Both the position numbers and the translations under genes were made by a program. DNA of 64,000 bases from Pseudarthrobacter chlorophenolicus (GTDB taxonomy: Bacteria > Actinomycetota > Actinomycetes > Actinomycetales > Micrococcaceae): the NCBI RefSeq assembly GCF_000962805.1, contig NZ_JZTW01000001.1:682001-746000 (forward strand), read 5' to 3'. Position 1 is the stretch's first letter. Every line of letters begins with the position of its first letter. The notes beneath the pieces were generated by a model. That model searched no databases. It saw only the letters and a list, made by a program, of their open reading frames with translations, and was not told the DNA's origin. Positions 8,516 through 16,685 of the stretch are shown piece by piece.

Positions 8516-10227
8516 CCGAAAACCTGGATACGCCATCGGGCAACGGAGCCCCGGGAACGAAGACCGTCCTGGGCATCGACCATTTGGAGGTCACCTTCGC
8601 CACCGACTCCGGCGATGTGCACGCCGTCAAGGATGTGAGCCTGGAGCTCAAGGCCGGGGAAGTCCTGGCAATCGTGGGGGAGTCGGGTTCGGGCAAGACC
8701 GTCACGGCGAAAACCATCCTCGGCCTGCTTCCGGAAACGGCCACCAGTTCCGGCGCCGTCCTTATCAACGGCACCAACATCATCAGCCTCAGCCCGGCCC
8801 GCCTCCGCCAGATCCGTGGGCGGGACGTGGCGATGGTGTTCCAGGAACCGTCCACGGCGCTGAATCCTGTCTTCACCGTCGGGTGGCAGATTGCAGAGGG
8901 CATCCGTGCCCACTCCGGACAGGGCGGCGGCAAGCGGGTCTCAGCTAAGGAAGCCAAGGAACGGGCCATCGATGCATTACGCAAGGTGGGTATCCCGGAT
9001 CCTGAACACCGGGTGAACTACTACCCGCACCAGTTCTCCGGCGGGCAGAAGCAGCGGGTGGTCATCGCAGCAGCCCTCGCACTGAACCCCGGACTGATCG
9101 TGGCCGATGAACCCACCACCGCCCTCGACGTCACCGTCCAGGCGGAAATCCTGGAACTGCTCCGCGACCTGCGCGGCCAATACGGCACCTCCATCGTCCT
9201 GATCACCCACAACATGGGCGTGGTGGCAGACCTGGCAGACAGGGTGGTGGTGATGTACCGGGGCGACATTGTGGAAGAGGCGCCGGCACGGAAGCTGTTC
9301 GCCGAACCCCGGCAGGAGTACACCCGCCAGCTCCTGGCCGCGGTGCCGCACCTGGGCCGGAACTCTGCCTCGGAAGGGCTGACTGAACGGCGCCACCAGG
9401 GCGGGGAGGTGCTGGTGGAGGCGAAGGACCTCACCATCGAATACCCGGGAAGGCTGGGAACGCCGGCCTTCAAGGCAGTGGACGGCGTCAGCTTCACCCT
9501 GTCCAGGGGAGAGGTGTTCGGGCTGGTGGGCGAGTCCGGTTCCGGCAAGACCACCATTGGGCGGGCCATCGCCGGGCTGAACCGGACCACCGGCGGCAGC
9601 CTCAAAGTGCTGGGCTACGAAATGCTGGACCTGCGGGAACGGACGTTCAAGCCGCTCCGCAAGGACATTGGCTTCGTCTTCCAGGACCCGGCCGCTTCCT
9701 TCAACCCGCAACTGACCATCGGGGAATGCATCGCCGAGCCTATGGTGATCCACACCCGGCCCAGCGAAGCGCAGGCGCGCAAACGCGTCGGCGAGCTGCT
9801 CGAATCAGTCCAGCTCCCGGCGTCGTATGCGGGACGCTACCCGCATGAACTCTCCGGCGGGCAGCGGCAGCGGGCGTCCCTGGCGCGCGCGCTGAGCCTG
9901 AACCCCCGGCTGCTGATTGCGGACGAGCCGACGTCGGCCCTCGACGTCTCGGTCCAGGCGAAGGTCCTGGAGCTGTTCCGGGACATCCAGGAAGAGTTCG
10001 GGTTCGGCTGCCTGTTCATCAGCCACGACCTCGCGGTGGTAGACATCCTTTCCACATGGGTAGGCGTGCTGTACAAGGGAAAGCTGGTGGAACAGGGAAT
10101 CGGCAGCCAGGTCATGGGAAGCCCGCAACACGACTACACGCGCCGCCTCATCGCGTCGCTTCCCGTTCCCGACCCCGACGAGCAGGCCCGGCGGCGCGAG
10201 GAAAGCCGGGCACTGCTGGGCCTTTAG
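8512..10227 (+). CDS. Fused dipeptide ABC transporter ATP-binding protein (DppD-DppF in one chain)
   Basis: A 571-residue protein with two complete ABC ATPase modules, joined near residue ~290. The first has Walker A GESGSGKT, signature FSGGQKQR and Walker B LIVADEP. The second repeats these as GESGSGKT, LSGGQRQR and LLIADEP. Each half carries the oligopeptide-transporter C-terminal extension (pattern around ...Y.R.L...P). A single chain therefore supplies both nucleotide-binding domains for the two permeases encoded just upstream. It ends the operon and is followed by a long hairpin at 10241. Confidence 0.94.
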   Translation: MTENLDTPSGNGAPGTKTVLGIDHLEVTFATDSGDVHAVKDVSLELKAGEVLAIVGESGSGKTVTAKTILGLLPETATSSGAVLINGTNIISLSPARLRQIRGRDVAMVFQEPSTALNPVFTVGWQIAEGIRAHSGQGGGKRVSAKEAKERAIDALRKVGIPDPEHRVNYYPHQFSGGQKQRVVIAAALALNPGLIVADEPTTALDVTVQAEILELLRDLRGQYGTSIVLITHNMGVVADLADRVVVMYRGDIVEEAPARKLFAEPRQEYTRQLLAAVPHLGRNSASEGLTERRHQGGEVLVEAKDLTIEYPGRLGTPAFKAVDGVSFTLSRGEVFGLVGESGSGKTTIGRAIAGLNRTTGGSLKVLGYEMLDLRERTFKPLRKDIGFVFQDPAASFNPQLTIGECIAEPMVIHTRPSEAQARKRVGELLESVQLPASYAGRYPHELSGGQRQRASLARALSLNPRLLIADEPTSALDVSVQAKVLELFRDIQEEFGFGCLFISHDLAVVDILSTWVGVLYKGKLVEQGIGSQVMGSPQHDYTRRLIASLPVPDPDEQARRREESRALLGL

Positions 10228-10240
10228 GGGGCGGCCACAG

Positions 10241-10282
10241 TGTCAAGCGCCGGTGCGGCAAACGCTGCACCGGCGCTTCACA
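10241..10282 (+). terminator. Long hairpin after the peptide ABC operon (terminator without a U-run)
   Basis: AAGCGCCGGTGC (10245-10256) pairs perfectly with GCACCGGCGCTT (10267-10278), extended by TGT/ACA around one mismatch. There is no T-run, so termination may be of the L-shaped kind described in Actinobacteria, or the hairpin may only protect mRNA. Confidence 0.5.
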
Positions 10283-10307
10283 GCCGTTCCAATACTCTGC
10301 CTGCCCA

Positions 10308-10313
10308 TAGACT
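10308..10313 (+). promoter_or_regulatory. Putative -10 hexamer (TAGACT) giving a leaderless chorismate mutase mRNA
   Basis: TAGACT is followed by six bases and then the ATG at 10320, the same geometry as at 1858. The six-base gap (GGATGC) is too close to the start for a working Shine-Dalgarno. Confidence 0.55.
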
Positions 10314-10319
10314 GGATGC

Positions 10320-10727
10320 ATGACGCAGCACAACCTCCATTCTTCCGATTCCGACGATTTCGACCCCGCCGCAAGTTCGTTGGCCGGGCAGGTCGACCAG
10401 TCGGTGATGGCTGAACTGCTGTCAATCCGCTCCAGCATCGACAACATCGATGCGACGCTGGTGTACCTGCTGGCCGAGCGGTTCAAGGCGACGCAGAAAG
10501 TCGGATTCCTCAAAGCCAACCACCGCCTGCCTGCGGGCGATCCCGGGAGGGAAGCGGCGCAGATCGCGAGGCTGCGGCGGCTCGCGGAGGACGCGCACCT
10601 GGATCCTGCGTTCGCCGAGAAGTTCCTCAACTTCATCATTGGCGAAGTGATCCGGCACCACGAAGCCATTGCAGAGGACCACCAGGCGGCGACCGGCCGG
10701 CAGGCGCAGGCGCCGACGCGCGCGTGA
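10320..10727 (+). CDS. Chorismate mutase (AroQ/AroH-type, all-alpha)
   Basis: A 135-residue protein whose C-terminal ~90 residues form the AroQ helical fold that converts chorismate to prephenate for Phe/Tyr synthesis. Key features are the first helix IRSSIDNIDATLVYLLAERF, the Lys of KVGFLK, and the late FIIGEVIRHHEAIAEDHQ helix. The ~30-residue acidic N-terminal tail is not part of the fold. Small actinobacterial chorismate mutases often need DAHP synthase for full activity; no such gene is nearby. Its TGA overlaps the GTG of the next gene. Confidence 0.9.
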   Translation: MTQHNLHSSDSDDFDPAASSLAGQVDQSVMAELLSIRSSIDNIDATLVYLLAERFKATQKVGFLKANHRLPAGDPGREAAQIARLRRLAEDAHLDPAFAEKFLNFIIGEVIRHHEAIAEDHQAATGRQAQAPTRA

Positions 10728-11788
10728 CCGCCCAACACCCTGGCGCTTCCGCTGCGGCGCCGGAGCAGCTTTTGCCCACGGAAGTGACCGCCACGGCACT
10801 CGGGCAGTGGCCCGGCGAAGACCCGTATGAAGCAGCACGGATCATCCGCGGCGAACTCGGCAGCCCGCACCTGCCGTTCCTCCCGGAGCTCCCGGCCCGG
10901 GGCGTAGGATCCGACGCGCTGGGGCGGACCGCGTCCTTCCTCGAGGAGCTGGCCGTCGATGTGCAGCCCTTCGGCTGGCGCCTGGTGGACCGGCCGGGCA
11001 GGGATTACCGCCGCGCAGCCTCGGCGTTGTCGACTGATATCAACATCCTGGCCGATGTGGCAGGCGCAGAAGACAGCCCTGCCCGGGAAATCAAGGTCCA
11101 ACTGGTTGGCCCGATAAGCCTGGCCGCGGGACTGCACCTGCACAACGGTGAGCGCGCCCTGATCGACTACGGTGCCCGGCGGGACCTCGCGGCGTCCCTG
11201 GCTGCAGGCGTGGGAGCCTACCTCGGCAGGGTGGCGGCCGCCGTGCCCGGAGCCCGGCTGGTTGTCCAGCTTGACGAACCGGACATCGCTGCGGTCCTGG
11301 CCGGCACCATCCCCACAGCCAGCGGTTACCGTACGCTCCGCGCGGTGCCGGGTTCCGAAGCCCGGGAGTCGTGGCGCCTCGTCATTGATGCATTACGCGC
11401 TGCCGGCGCTGCCGAAACTGTTATTGCGGTACCCGAGGTGGAGGCGCCTTTCGAACAGATCCTTGCGGCCGGGGCCGACGGTATCGCCGTGCCGCTGAAG
11501 GCCCTGACCACCCGCCAGTGGGAACAGCTGGCGGGCGCCGCTGAAGCGGGAAAGCGGCTCTGGATCGGTGCGCTGGACGTGGCCGGCGCTGCACGGACGA
11601 AGACCGCTGACTGCGTTGACGCCGTCTGGCGCCCGTGGCGCCAGCTCGGCCTTTCTCCCGCCGCCATCAGCAGCGTCCGCATTACTCCCTCATCGGGCTT
11701 CGAGGCCGTCACCCCGTCGCGGGCACAGGAACTCCTGGGCCAGCTGACCAAGGTGGCCGACGGTCTGAACCAGCAGGCGCTCGGCTAG
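10724..11788 (+). CDS. MetE C-terminal-domain-like (cobalamin-independent methionine synthase family) protein
   Basis: A 354-residue protein resembling the catalytic TIM-barrel half of MetE, with the C-terminal ITPSSGF motif and an upstream LVVQLDEPDIAA strand. A true MetE needs a zinc site built from His, two Cys and Glu. This protein has only one cysteine and no HxC motif, so methionine synthase activity by the MetE mechanism is unlikely. Translational coupling to chorismate mutase (GTGA overlap) is the only contextual clue. I call it a family member of unknown reaction. Confidence 0.72.
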   Translation: MTAQHPGASAAAPEQLLPTEVTATALGQWPGEDPYEAARIIRGELGSPHLPFLPELPARGVGSDALGRTASFLEELAVDVQPFGWRLVDRPGRDYRRAASALSTDINILADVAGAEDSPAREIKVQLVGPISLAAGLHLHNGERALIDYGARRDLAASLAAGVGAYLGRVAAAVPGARLVVQLDEPDIAAVLAGTIPTASGYRTLRAVPGSEARESWRLVIDALRAAGAAETVIAVPEVEAPFEQILAAGADGIAVPLKALTTRQWEQLAGAAEAGKRLWIGALDVAGAARTKTADCVDAVWRPWRQLGLSPAAISSVRITPSSGFEAVTPSRAQELLGQLTKVADGLNQQALG

Positions 11789-11803
11789 GTCCGGGTGGGA
11801 CGC

Positions 11804-12535
11804 TCAGGTTCGGTTTTCCCACCGGTCCGGCTGTGCGTACCGCGGCAGGAAACTCTGGGCGGAGCTGCCGCCGGTGTAGGGCCGCAGCCGGTAGTCGAAG
11901 CTGCCGGCGTACACCAGCACCAGGCCGATCTGCGGCTGGATGACCTTGACTTGGATGCGGTGCCTTCCGGCGGGGCCTTCGGTTGGATCCCACCATTGCT
12001 CGGCGTAGGCCTTGGCGTCCAGCGCGGATGGCAGGGGAATGCGCAGAGGACCGAGGAACAGACGGGATGCCTCCGAAACGCCGCGAAGCCTGCCCTCCGG
12101 GGTGACACTGAGGTTCAGGTCGGTGACCATCCGCCGATACCGTCCCACATAGTCCACCAGGTGGCTTCTGCCGCGCGGGTCCCTGCCTTCGTTCCGCTGG
12201 TTGATGCTGGTGGTGTCCTGGAACATCCGGGTGTGGCCGGTAAAGCGGATCTCCCTCCGTGCCGTGAGGCTGGAACGGCCGAAAGGATCAAGGTGCGCGT
12301 GGTTCTCGATCCGGAACGGAACGTCCTCGCCGTACTCCGGAAAGAACGCTTCTTCGCTGCTGGTAAGCCGCATGAGCGGGCGCAGCCAGGCCTGGCGGCA
12401 GCCCACGACGTCGAACGTTCCCTCACCCACGCCGTACCGTCCGGAGCCGGGCACCAGCGAAAAGTACTCCTGGAGTTCAGGCTGGAGCCGGTCAAAGTCC
12501 GCGCCCAGGGCCTGCTGATAGATCGGTGCATTCAT
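11804..12535 (-). CDS. DUF4166 domain-containing protein
   Basis: A 243-residue protein, apparently cytoplasmic, with no signal peptide or membrane segment. The start at 12535 is chosen because AGGAGG precedes it by five bases; the open frame upstream overlaps the DUF58 gene. The sequence shows the DUF4166 pattern (a GxGxFDVV-like stretch near residue 35 and an RRMVTDLNLSV segment). Its biochemical role is unknown. It lies 31 bases after the DUF58 stop and so is probably the last gene of the MoxR operon. It converges on the MetE-like gene with 15 bases between stops. Confidence 0.75.
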   Translation of the reverse strand: MNAPIYQQALGADFDRLQPELQEYFSLVPGSGRYGVGEGTFDVVGCRQAWLRPLMRLTSSEEAFFPEYGEDVPFRIENHAHLDPFGRSSLTARREIRFTGHTRMFQDTTSINQRNEGRDPRGRSHLVDYVGRYRRMVTDLNLSVTPEGRLRGVSEASRLFLGPLRIPLPSALDAKAYAEQWWDPTEGPAGRHRIQVKVIQPQIGLVLVYAGSFDYRLRPYTGGSSAQSFLPRYAQPDRWENRT

Positions 12536-12566
12536 GGTGACCTCCTGCTGGATGGTGGCGCTGGAT

Positions 12567-13859
12567 TCACAATCTACCGGCAGCCTTGAGCCGGATGTAC
12601 ATGTCGGCCAGCCCGGGTGGCAGCTGGTGCGGTTCTGCATCCACAACCTCCACGCCAAAACGGCGGAGTTCAGAGCTGACGGCGGCACGCTGGAGGAGTG
12701 CACGTTCGGCGGCGGCCGCCCTGAAGACTCCTGCAGCATCGCTGCGTTCGGCCAGCATGGCGCCCAGTTGGGGGTCGCGCACCGCGGCCACCACAACGAC
12801 GTGCTGTGCGGCCAGTTGCGCCGCCGCGGGAATGAGGCCCTCCTCCGGCGCTCCGCCGTCGAGGCTGGTCAGCAGCACCACCAGGGAGCGGTGGGCAGTT
12901 ACCGCCCGTACCTCGGCAGGAACTGCCGCCCAGTCCATCTCGATGAGCTCCGGTTCCAGCGGTGCCATGGCCTGGACAAGCCGGCCCAGCAGGTTGCCTT
13001 TGCCCGCAGTGCCCGCCCGCGCCCGTGCCCGGCGGTCGAAAGCAAGGAAGTCCACCCGGTCGCCGCCGCGCTCGGCGAGGACGCCAAGCAGCAGGGCAGC
13101 TTCCAAGCCGCTGTCCAACCGGGTCTCGTCGTCGATCCTTGCGGCCGCGGTGCGTGAGGTGTCCAGCACCATCACCACCCGGCGGTCCCGCTCGGGGCGC
13201 CAGGTCCGCACTACCACGGCAGAGCGCCGCGCAGTTGCCCGCCAGTCGATGGACCGGACGTCGTCGCCCCGGACGTAGTCGCGCAGGGAGTCAAACTCGG
13301 TGCCGGCACCGCGGATCTGGACCGCCGCCTTGCCGTCGAGCTCGCGGAGCTTCTGCAGCTTCGAGGGCAGGTGCCGCCGCGAATTGAACGGGGGGAGCAC
13401 CCTGATCGATCCGGCAGAGGCTATGGTCCGCTGCCGGGCGGCAAGCCTCATAGGTCCGAAGGACCGGAAGGTGACATGCGGGGATTTCAGGTCCCCGCGC
13501 CGGACGGGCCGGAGTACGACGGCGGCACGCCGGCTTTCGCCCGCAGGCACATCCACCGGTTGGACCGGGTTGGCCGCCCCGGCCGAGGGTTGCCAGGCGT
13601 CACGGAAGCTTCCGCGCACGCGGCGCCGTCCACCGTTATGGATGGTGAGCTCGGCGGGCACCCGCGCGTTGAGGGCAACATTGACCGGCCCGCTGCGGAC
13701 CACCTGCAGCAAGCGGGGTGATCCGGCCAGTGCAAGGTCGGCGCCTGCAGCGGCTGCAAGCACTGCAGCAACGGCGAAGAACGAGCTCCACCCCGGCAGC
13801 AGCAGGACCGGCACGAGTCCCAGCAGCACCAGCAGGACGAAGCGCCCGGAAATGGCCAT
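12567..13859 (-). CDS. DUF58 domain-containing membrane protein
   Basis: A 430-residue protein with two hydrophobic helices at residues ~5-45, then a beta-rich segment and the DUF58 core near residues 200-260 (EFDSLRDYVRGDDVRSIDW). A von Willebrand A-like region follows, with the MIDAS-like DTSRT. MoxR-family ATPases are routinely encoded beside DUF58 proteins and are thought to act on them as chaperone-like partners. The ATG overlaps the last base of the MoxR stop (TGATG), so the two are coupled. Confidence 0.88.
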   Translation of the reverse strand: MAISGRFVLLVLLGLVPVLLLPGWSSFFAVAAVLAAAAGADLALAGSPRLLQVVRSGPVNVALNARVPAELTIHNGGRRRVRGSFRDAWQPSAGAANPVQPVDVPAGESRRAAVVLRPVRRGDLKSPHVTFRSFGPMRLAARQRTIASAGSIRVLPPFNSRRHLPSKLQKLRELDGKAAVQIRGAGTEFDSLRDYVRGDDVRSIDWRATARRSAVVVRTWRPERDRRVVMVLDTSRTAAARIDDETRLDSGLEAALLLGVLAERGGDRVDFLAFDRRARARAGTAGKGNLLGRLVQAMAPLEPELIEMDWAAVPAEVRAVTAHRSLVVLLTSLDGGAPEEGLIPAAAQLAAQHVVVVAAVRDPQLGAMLAERSDAAGVFRAAAAERALLQRAAVSSELRRFGVEVVDAEPHQLPPGLADMYIRLKAAGRL

Positions 13860-14854
13860 CAGCGCGGGACGGGGACCGACGACAGGATGCTGCCCAGCAC
13901 GTCATCCACCTGCACCCCGTCCATCTGCGCTTCAGGTTGCAGGGCGACGCGGTGCCGCAGGCAGGGGAGGGCGAGCGCTTTGACGTCGTCAGGAGTGACA
14001 AACGCCCTCCCGGACAGCCATGCCCAGGCCCGGGACGTGTTCAACAGTGCCGTCGCCCCGCGTGGCGAAACGCCCAACAGGAAGGACGGGGCAGTCCGGG
14101 TAGCCCGCACGAGGTCAACGATGTATCCGATAATCTCGGGGGCCACGTCCACGCTGGCCACTGCCTGCCTGGCCCGCTCCAGGTCCCGCGCGTCGGCCAC
14201 GGCACGCACACCCGCTGCTGCCAGGTCCCGGGGGTCGAAACCCGCGGCGTGGCGCCTGATGACTTCCATCTCGTCGGCGCGCTCCGGCAATGGCATGGTG
14301 AGCTTGAGCAGGAACCGGTCCAATTGCGCTTCCGGCAGGGGATAGGTTCCCTCGTACTCCACCGGGTTCTGCGTCGCGGCGACCAGGAAGGGCGACGGCA
14401 ACTGGCGGGGCTCCCCGTCCACGGAGACCTGGCGTTCTTCCATGGCTTCGAGAAGCGAGGCCTGCGTCTTGGGCGGGGTCCTGTTGATTTCGTCGGCCAG
14501 CAGCAGGTTGGTGAAGACCGGCCCCTCCCGGAACGTGAATTCGGACGTGTGGGAATCGTAGACCAGCGACCCGGTCACGTCGCCGGGCATGAGGTCGGGG
14601 GTGAACTGGACCCTCTTGGTCTCCAGGTCCAGTGCCGCGGACAGCGCGCGCACCAGCAGGGTCTTGGCGACGCCGGGCACCCCCTCCAGGAGGACATGGC
14701 CGTGTGACAGCAGGGCGATCAGCAGGCCGGTGACGGTAGCGTCCTGCCCCACGACGGCTTTGGCCACTTCATGCCGGACATCCAGGAGCGCCTGCCGGGC
14801 GGAGTCGTGCTCCATCGGGTCAAGGACCTGCTGGCCGGTGCCATGTTCACTCAT
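13859..14854 (-). CDS. MoxR-family AAA+ ATPase
   Basis: A 331-residue cytoplasmic AAA+ ATPase. Walker A is GVPGVAKT (residues 58-65) and Walker B is LLLADE (117-122), followed by INRTPPKTQASLLEAMEE. Sensor 1 is ATQNPVEYEGTYPLPEAQLDRF, and the arginine-rich C-terminal lid is present. MoxR proteins remodel or metallate partners encoded nearby, here the DUF58, DUF4350 and DUF4129 membrane proteins. It overlaps DUF4350 by four bases and DUF58 by one. The order matches the moxR2 locus of M. tuberculosis as I recall it. Confidence 0.94.
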   Translation of the reverse strand: MSEHGTGQQVLDPMEHDSARQALLDVRHEVAKAVVGQDATVTGLLIALLSHGHVLLEGVPGVAKTLLVRALSAALDLETKRVQFTPDLMPGDVTGSLVYDSHTSEFTFREGPVFTNLLLADEINRTPPKTQASLLEAMEERQVSVDGEPRQLPSPFLVAATQNPVEYEGTYPLPEAQLDRFLLKLTMPLPERADEMEVIRRHAAGFDPRDLAAAGVRAVADARDLERARQAVASVDVAPEIIGYIVDLVRATRTAPSFLLGVSPRGATALLNTSRAWAWLSGRAFVTPDDVKALALPCLRHRVALQPEAQMDGVQVDDVLGSILSSVPVPR

Positions 14855-16041
14855 CGTCTTCTGACCTCTTTCTCCAGGGTGTGCAGTTCCCGGGCCCAGG
14901 CCACCAGGCGGGCCTCGCTGCGGGGATGTTCATTAACAAGGTCGCTGACCGTGGACGCCGGCTTGCCCAACTGCCTCGCTGTGGCATCAACGATGGCCTC
15001 CGCGGTGGTTCCGGGACCGAGCCGGAGGGTTGCCGCGAGCCGGGATAACGTGCCCGCACGCAGGTTGTCCCTTGCCTGATCCATGGCCCGGTAGTCGTGG
15101 TAGAGCCGGGCCCGGCCCTCGGCAGTCTCCACTGCCTTGACCACCACGGGAAGGGGCTCGAAGACCAGCGGTCCATGCCGTCGGCCGCGCCAGGCGATGG
15201 CGGCGAGCGCAACGACCACCAGCCACGGTCCTATGAACCGCACCCAGTCCGGGGCCAATTCGTCGAGGGTCCGCGGCGAGCCGGTGAGGTCCATGTCCTC
15301 AAGTGACGGCAGATACCACACGAGGTCAGGCGAACTGCCCAGCAGCCGCAGCCCGAGGGCGGCATTTCCCAACTCGTCCAGCCGTTCGTTTCCCAGGACT
15401 GCGGTGCTGCCGAGGACTACCAGCCTGCCGTCAGTGCTGGCCGCAAGTACCCCGGCGGCCGAACCGGACGGCCGGAAACAGGTGGTCCCGCCGTCGTACA
15501 CGAATCCCGACCCGCCACTGACCTGGCCTGCGGCCCGTGCATCCGGTAGGGAGCAACCGGGTGCCAGCGCGGGCGTGCCGTCCGGCACTACGCCTGCCTG
15601 CCGGATGCCACCGTCCAGGGCGCGGAGCGTCTCAAGGCGTGGCGAGACCACCACCACCCGGGCGCTTGAGTCCGCGAGGTCGCGGAGGCGCTGCGCGTCC
15701 AAGGCTCCGTTCCGGTCGTACAGCAGGAGGGTGGGGGATGAACTGCTGTCCAGGGCAGCCATGGCTGAGTCGTAGTTGCGGGCGTCGTGGACCTGCACCC
15801 CGTGCTCGCCAAGGATTTGGGCGATGGCGCGGGCACCGCCGGGACCTGCGTTGCTCACGGACAGGGGGACGACGTCTCCCTTGGGCGCCAGCTGGGCCCA
15901 AATCACCAGGCCAAGCCCGACGGCGACCAGGACGACGAGCGCGGCCAGTCCCCGGTGGCGGCGCAGCCGGACGCGGAAGGAGCGGACGGCAGTCCGCTCC
16001 GGGCCCGCTTCCCGGGCAGCCTCCGTGGTGGGTCCGGTCAT
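14851..16041 (-). CDS. DUF4350 domain-containing membrane protein
   Basis: A 396-residue protein with a membrane helix at residues 31-50 and a second near 272-288. Between them is an extracytoplasmic DUF4350 domain with a GATase-like pattern (VLGEHGVQV-type strand, LLLYDRNGALDAQ, VVVVSPRLE). The cytoplasmic C-terminal third is helical and rich in Arg. Function is not established, but its place between DUF4129 and MoxR genes is conserved in Actinobacteria. The stop overlaps the MoxR start (ATGA) and the start overlaps the DUF4129 stop. Confidence 0.86.
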   Translation of the reverse strand: MTGPTTEAAREAGPERTAVRSFRVRLRRHRGLAALVVLVAVGLGLVIWAQLAPKGDVVPLSVSNAGPGGARAIAQILGEHGVQVHDARNYDSAMAALDSSSSPTLLLYDRNGALDAQRLRDLADSSARVVVVSPRLETLRALDGGIRQAGVVPDGTPALAPGCSLPDARAAGQVSGGSGFVYDGGTTCFRPSGSAAGVLAASTDGRLVVLGSTAVLGNERLDELGNAALGLRLLGSSPDLVWYLPSLEDMDLTGSPRTLDELAPDWVRFIGPWLVVVALAAIAWRGRRHGPLVFEPLPVVVKAVETAEGRARLYHDYRAMDQARDNLRAGTLSRLAATLRLGPGTTAEAIVDATARQLGKPASTVSDLVNEHPRSEARLVAWARELHTLEKEVRRR

Positions 16042-16685
16042 GGCAGGACCGCCGGCTGATGCCGGTCCAGGGGAAGTTCGGGTTTGGCTGCCGCCAGGGC
16101 GTCGTCGAGCCGGACCATGTCCTGGTACTCCGCACCGCCGGCAGGCCTGTTGCCGTAGCGGACCGCGTCGAAGGCAGCTGCTGCCCGGGCCAGCCGCTGC
16201 GCCTCAGCACTGAACGGCACTGAGAGCTCGCGTGCGGCCTCATCCGCGGTCCGGCCCGGCTGCGGATCGATGACGGCCCTGTCCTCGGCCGAGCGCACCA
16301 GGGCACGGAAACGGTCTACGACGGCGTCGCCCCACTTTCCGGCAGCTGCGGCCTCAGCGGCGCGCTGGCGGTAGTCCGTGGAGGTGAGGGTGTTGTCTGC
16401 ACCAAAGACATCCTTCTGCTTCCGGGCGGCCGGGTTGAGCCGTGGGCGGGCCAGGACGATGGCCACGGCTACGACCAGGACGATAACGATGCCTATGACC
16501 GGGGTGGGAACCGACCCGTCAGGTCCCGACGGCCCGTCCAGGGTACCCAGCCAGTCAAGGAAGCCGCGCCACACGCTTTCCAGCCAGGACGGCTCTGCCT
16601 GACGGTACTCAGGCTTCGCCAGCTCCTCCGCAGCCCACCGGCGTGCCTGTTCGGCGTCGGGAAGCACCGGCGGTTCAGCGGACAT
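16038..16685 (-). CDS. DUF4129 domain-containing membrane protein
   Basis: A 215-residue protein starting MSAEPPVLPD. The start at 16685 is chosen because it gives an 11-base overlap with the upstream stop; the frame is open further back only inside the neighbouring gene. One transmembrane helix spans residues ~62-79. The cytoplasmic C-terminal DUF4129 domain follows, with DYRQRAAEAAAAGKWGDAV and an ARELSVP segment. It resembles the C-terminal domain of transglutaminase-like membrane proteins that occur with MoxR/DUF58, but the transglutaminase domain itself is absent. Confidence 0.84.
   Translation of the reverse strand: MSAEPPVLPDAEQARRWAAEELAKPEYRQAEPSWLESVWRGFLDWLGTLDGPSGPDGSVPTPVIGIVIVLVVAVAIVLARPRLNPAARKQKDVFGADNTLTSTDYRQRAAEAAAAGKWGDAVVDRFRALVRSAEDRAVIDPQPGRTADEAARELSVPFSAEAQRLARAAAAFDAVRYGNRPAGGAEYQDMVRLDDALAAAKPELPLDRHQPAVLP

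Noticed and set aside
11791..11826. Hairpin between the convergent MetE-like and DUF4166 genes
   Set aside because: The arms match only partly, with a long loop; too weak to call a terminator.
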